The translations under genes and the position numbers were made by a program. Below the pieces are notes generated by a model. It saw only the letters and a list, made by a program, of their open reading frames with translations, searched no databases and was not told the DNA's origin. DNA of 44,178 nt from Bacteroidales bacterium (lineage in GTDB: Bacteria > Bacteroidota > Bacteroidia > Bacteroidales > Muribaculaceae): assembly GCA_004552395.1 (NCBI GenBank), contig SFOK01000011.1, positions 1 through 44,178 of the forward strand, read 5' to 3'. This document shows positions 41,218 through 44,178 of the stretch, piece by piece (positions within the stretch are counted from its first letter, which is position 1; each line of letters starts with the position of its first letter).

Positions 41218-44178
41218 TTATCGGCGAAGACGCTCACCGGCAACTGCTGTGGCGAGTTTCTTGCTCTTCTTGTCGCCTTTCTTGCGAGTAAGAATCTTGT
41301 AGGCGATCGGTGTAGCGAAGAACAGCGAGCAGAATGTACCGATTGCCACACCGAAGATCATGGCGAAGGTGAACGAACGGATCACATCGCCGCCGAGGAT
41401 GAAGATGCAGAGCAGCACGAGCAGTGTCGATACTGATGTCATCACCGTACGGGTCAGTGTGGCGTTAAGCGCATTGTTGAATACCGTCTTTTTGTCCTCC
41501 TTCGGGAAGTTGCGCAAGGTCTCGCGCACACGGTCGAATACCACCACGGTATCGTTGATCTGATAACCGATGATTGTCAGCACGGCCGCTATGAACGACT
41601 GGTCCACCTCCATAGAGAACGGGAAGAAGCCCCAGCATACCGAATAGAACGCTATGATCATGAACGCGGTCAGTGCCACGGCCGATACGGCGCCCACTGA
41701 GAAGGCCACGTTGCGGAATCGGATCAGGATGTAGAGGAACATGCAGACTACAGCGAGAAGCACTGCGTAGACGGCGCCTTCACGCATATCGTTGGCCACC
41801 GACGGTCCCACTTTCTCGATCGATACGATACCAGTCGTCTCGTTGCTTACGCGGAAATCGTCCTCGGGAAGCACCTTGCCGTCTTTGCCGGTAAGCTCTT
41901 TCTGCAGACCCTTGTAGAGCAGACCTGCAATCTCTTCCTCCACATCCTCACCGTCGTCGGCGATCTTGTAGTTGGTCGAGATACGCACCTTCTGATCGTT
42001 GTCCACGTTGATCACACTCAGCGCCACTGGCTCGGAGATGCCGGCCTTGGTGGCTGCATCCTGAAGCACCTTGCCCAGATTCTGTTTGATAGTCTCGGTG
42101 TCGACACTCTTCTGGAATGCCACCACATAGTTGCGGCCGCCGGAGAAGTCGATACCCTGGTTAAGTCCGCGCACGAAGAGCGATGCGACACCGCAGACAA
42201 TCAGGATGCCCCAGACGATGAACGCTTTCTTCGAAGCGCCTATGAAATTGAATTCCTTCTTCGATGTGAACTTGCGCGAAATCGGTGTTGTGAACGTCAT
42301 GTTCTGGTTGCGGCCCTTCGCTGTGAGCCACTCGAAACCGATGCGGGTCAGGAAGATCGCGGTGAAGAACGAGCATACAAGACCTATGATCAGTGTGGTG
42401 GCGAAGCCCTTGATAGGACCTGAACCGAACACGAGCAGGATCACACCGGTGATAATCGATGTGAGGTTACCGTCGAAGATAGCCGAGAAGGCGTTGCTGT
42501 AACCGTCGGCGATTGCCGAGCGCAGCTTCTTGCCGGCGCGTAGCTCCTCTTTCGTGCGTTCAAAGATAAGCACGTTGGCATCCACCGCCATACCCATGGC
42601 CAGCACGATACCGGCGATACCGGACAGTGTCAGCACGGCCTGAAGCGACGCCAGGATACCGAACGTAAAGTACAGGTTGAGCATGATTCCCACATTGGCC
42701 ACCAGACCCGGTATGATACCGTAGAAGGCCACCATGAAGACCATCAGCAGCACGAGTGCCACTATAAACGATACGAAGCCTTTCTGGATTGCCTGCGCAC
42801 CCAGCGACGGGCCGATAACCTGAGAACTTACCACACGCACTTTGGCATCCATCTTACCCGACTTGAGCAGGTTGGCCAGATCGTTGGCCTCCTCGGGAGT
42901 GAAGTTACCTGTGATCTCCGAGTTGCCGCCGGTGATCTGGGCGTTGACTGTAGGATAGGAATAAACATTGTCGTCGAGCACAATGGCTATCGAACGGCCT
43001 ATGTTGTCTTTCGTCACAATGGCCCACTCCTGTGCGCCCTTGTCGCTCATGCGCATGTTCACCACATTACCGCGCATATTGTCGTGCTCCGAGTTCGCCG
43101 ATGTCACGGCATCGCCCTCCAGACGGGGCTCACCCTTCAGGGCCACAAGCTCGAAGATCGAGTTCTTGCTTCCCTTCTGGTTCTTGCCCTGGAACTCGCG
43201 GTCTGTAGCCTTGTTGCTCCAGCGCAGCTTCAGGTCGGCGGGAAGGATCTCGCGGGCCAGGTCGCTGTTGATTATGGCGTTCACAGCCGCTGTATCGGAG
43301 CGCTGCACATAGCCTACAACCGGGCCGCCGCCCTGCGCCACAAAGTAGTTGCTCAGAGTCTTCTTGCCGCCGTTGGCTGCCGCATACTGGGAGTCGAGGG
43401 CCTGGATGTCGGTGTTGATCTCGTCCAGATTGTATACCTCGTAGAACTCCAGATTGGCGCTCGACTGCAGAAAGTGTGTCATCTGCTCGGGTTCCTTCAC
43501 GCCCGGAAGCTCCAGCAGGATCTGACCGCGCTTGCCGTCGATCTTCTGGATATTGGGCGAGGATACACCGAATTTATCGATACGGTTGCGGAACACGTTG
43601 AACGCGTCGTCAACCTGACGGTCTATCTGCTGGTTGAGCAGATCCACGACCTGTGCGTTGGTCGATTTCTTATTGATCTTCTCCAGGAACTCGCCGTTGC
43701 GCTGGAAAAGCTCCGCCATCTTACCCTCGGGGAACTGATTGGCGAATTCTGTCATGAACTTGGCTTCCGAAGGCTTCACCGAGCTCTTGAACTCGCCGTC
43801 GGGAAGCACTGCCTTGATGGCGGCGTTCACTTTCTCAAGCTGTTCGGGCTTGGCAAACCTGCGGAGCATGTCGGTCACAGGCACCTCGAGCACCAGATTC
43901 ATACCGCCCTTCAGGTCGAGACCTAAGCCGATCTCCATCTTCTTTACCTGGGCATAAGTGTAGCCGAGATAGACGTTCTCCTGGTCCAGTGAGTCCACAA
44001 ACGCCTTCCTCGAATCTTTGTACAATTTGTTAGTAGTGTCGGAAGTCTTCGACATTGCTATGGCATACTCATCCGCCTCCTTCTCATATCGCTTCGTGAT
44101 GAACGAGAACGAAATGTAGAATGCACAGATAAGGATCAGCAAGACAGCTATCGTTCCGATAAAACCCTTGTTTTGCAT
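41218..44178 (-). CDS. secDF: Protein translocase subunit SecDF (fused)
   Basis: A 986-residue inner-membrane RND-type protein that uses the proton gradient to pull proteins out of the Sec channel. The SecD half comes first: an N-terminal helix (FIGTIAVLLILICAFYISFS), a large periplasmic P1 domain, then the helices with GMAVDANVLIFERTKEEL. The SecF half starts at about residue 660 (GIDFSGGRNYVVAF) and has NDTVVVFDRVRETL. The fused form is normal in Bacteroidota. The ATG occupies the last three bases of the window (44178-44176), so the gene appears just complete, but its promoter is outside. The tail is Lys/Arg-rich. Confidence 0.96.
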   Translation of the reverse strand: MQNKGFIGTIAVLLILICAFYISFSFITKRYEKEADEYAIAMSKTSDTTNKLYKDSRKAFVDSLDQENVYLGYTYAQVKKMEIGLGLDLKGGMNLVLEVPVTDMLRRFAKPEQLEKVNAAIKAVLPDGEFKSSVKPSEAKFMTEFANQFPEGKMAELFQRNGEFLEKINKKSTNAQVVDLLNQQIDRQVDDAFNVFRNRIDKFGVSSPNIQKIDGKRGQILLELPGVKEPEQMTHFLQSSANLEFYEVYNLDEINTDIQALDSQYAAANGGKKTLSNYFVAQGGGPVVGYVQRSDTAAVNAIINSDLAREILPADLKLRWSNKATDREFQGKNQKGSKNSIFELVALKGEPRLEGDAVTSANSEHDNMRGNVVNMRMSDKGAQEWAIVTKDNIGRSIAIVLDDNVYSYPTVNAQITGGNSEITGNFTPEEANDLANLLKSGKMDAKVRVVSSQVIGPSLGAQAIQKGFVSFIVALVLLMVFMVAFYGIIPGLVANVGIMLNLYFTFGILASLQAVLTLSGIAGIVLAMGMAVDANVLIFERTKEELRAGKKLRSAIADGYSNAFSAIFDGNLTSIITGVILLVFGSGPIKGFATTLIIGLVCSFFTAIFLTRIGFEWLTAKGRNQNMTFTTPISRKFTSKKEFNFIGASKKAFIVWGILIVCGVASLFVRGLNQGIDFSGGRNYVVAFQKSVDTETIKQNLGKVLQDAATKAGISEPVALSVINVDNDQKVRISTNYKIADDGEDVEEEIAGLLYKGLQKELTGKDGKVLPEDDFRVSNETTGIVSIEKVGPSVANDMREGAVYAVLLAVVCMFLYILIRFRNVAFSVGAVSAVALTAFMIIAFYSVCWGFFPFSMEVDQSFIAAVLTIIGYQINDTVVVFDRVRETLRNFPKEDKKTVFNNALNATLTRTVMTSVSTLLVLLCIFILGGDVIRSFTFAMIFGVAIGTFCSLFFATPIAYKILTRKKGDKKSKKLATAVAGERLRR

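Noticed and set aside
1..44178. CRISPR array, prophage, intact insertion sequence or rRNA operon
   Set aside because: No regularly spaced direct repeats with unique spacers, no phage structural or integrase genes, no transposase and no rRNA sequence were seen.

Overview
The window looks like a chromosomal stretch of a Bacteroidales bacterium, most likely a gut Muribaculaceae-type organism. The reasons are the Bacteroidota promoter signature (TTTG, 19-21 nt, TAnnTTTG) at several starts, a fused MurF-alanine racemase, a fused SecDF, Bacteroidota-specific families (DUF4294, DUF3098, DUF2027-Smr, DUF5689, DUF4836-like) and fairly GC-rich coding sequence. Family names come from recognising motifs in the translated sequence; no database search was run.

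Layout. 1-440: tRNA-Tyr, its terminator, a 9-bp tandem repeat and the dapB promoter. 440-4177: dapB, lepB, a WbqC-family gene and a DUF4294 gene. 4408-12572: a secreted nuclease of the endonuclease/exonuclease/phosphatase fold, a TonB-dependent receptor, a multidomain OB-fold-like lipoprotein and a secreted endonuclease I; together they read as an uncharacterised outer-membrane system for extracellular nucleic acid. 12676-13521 (minus): a PlsC-type acyltransferase. 13567-19731: metG, whose leader carries a MITE-like inverted-repeat element, followed by overlapping or tightly spaced envelope-glycan genes and two small genes. 19807-21972 (minus): greA, a HIT protein and an iron-type alcohol dehydrogenase. 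21973-22711: a gene-poor stretch with a long palindromic element and a probable ~200-nt structured RNA that has its own promoter, terminator and an internal tandem duplication. 22712-26824: ftsX, DUF3098, uppP, truB, queA. 26917-27542: a frameshifted outer-membrane beta-barrel gene. 27746-30726: DUF2027-Smr gene, DUF695 gene and a class I aminotransferase. 30838-44178 (minus): an ABC permease/ATPase pair, three lipoproteins, murF-alr, an outer-membrane phospholipase A, an OmpA-family lipoprotein and secDF.

Most genes serve envelope construction, protein export and translation. The parts least explained by known annotation are the nucleic-acid locus (4408-12572), the duplicated RNA module (22202-22405), the two inverted-repeat elements placed just upstream of metG and greA, and the near-leaderless promoter of murF-alr.
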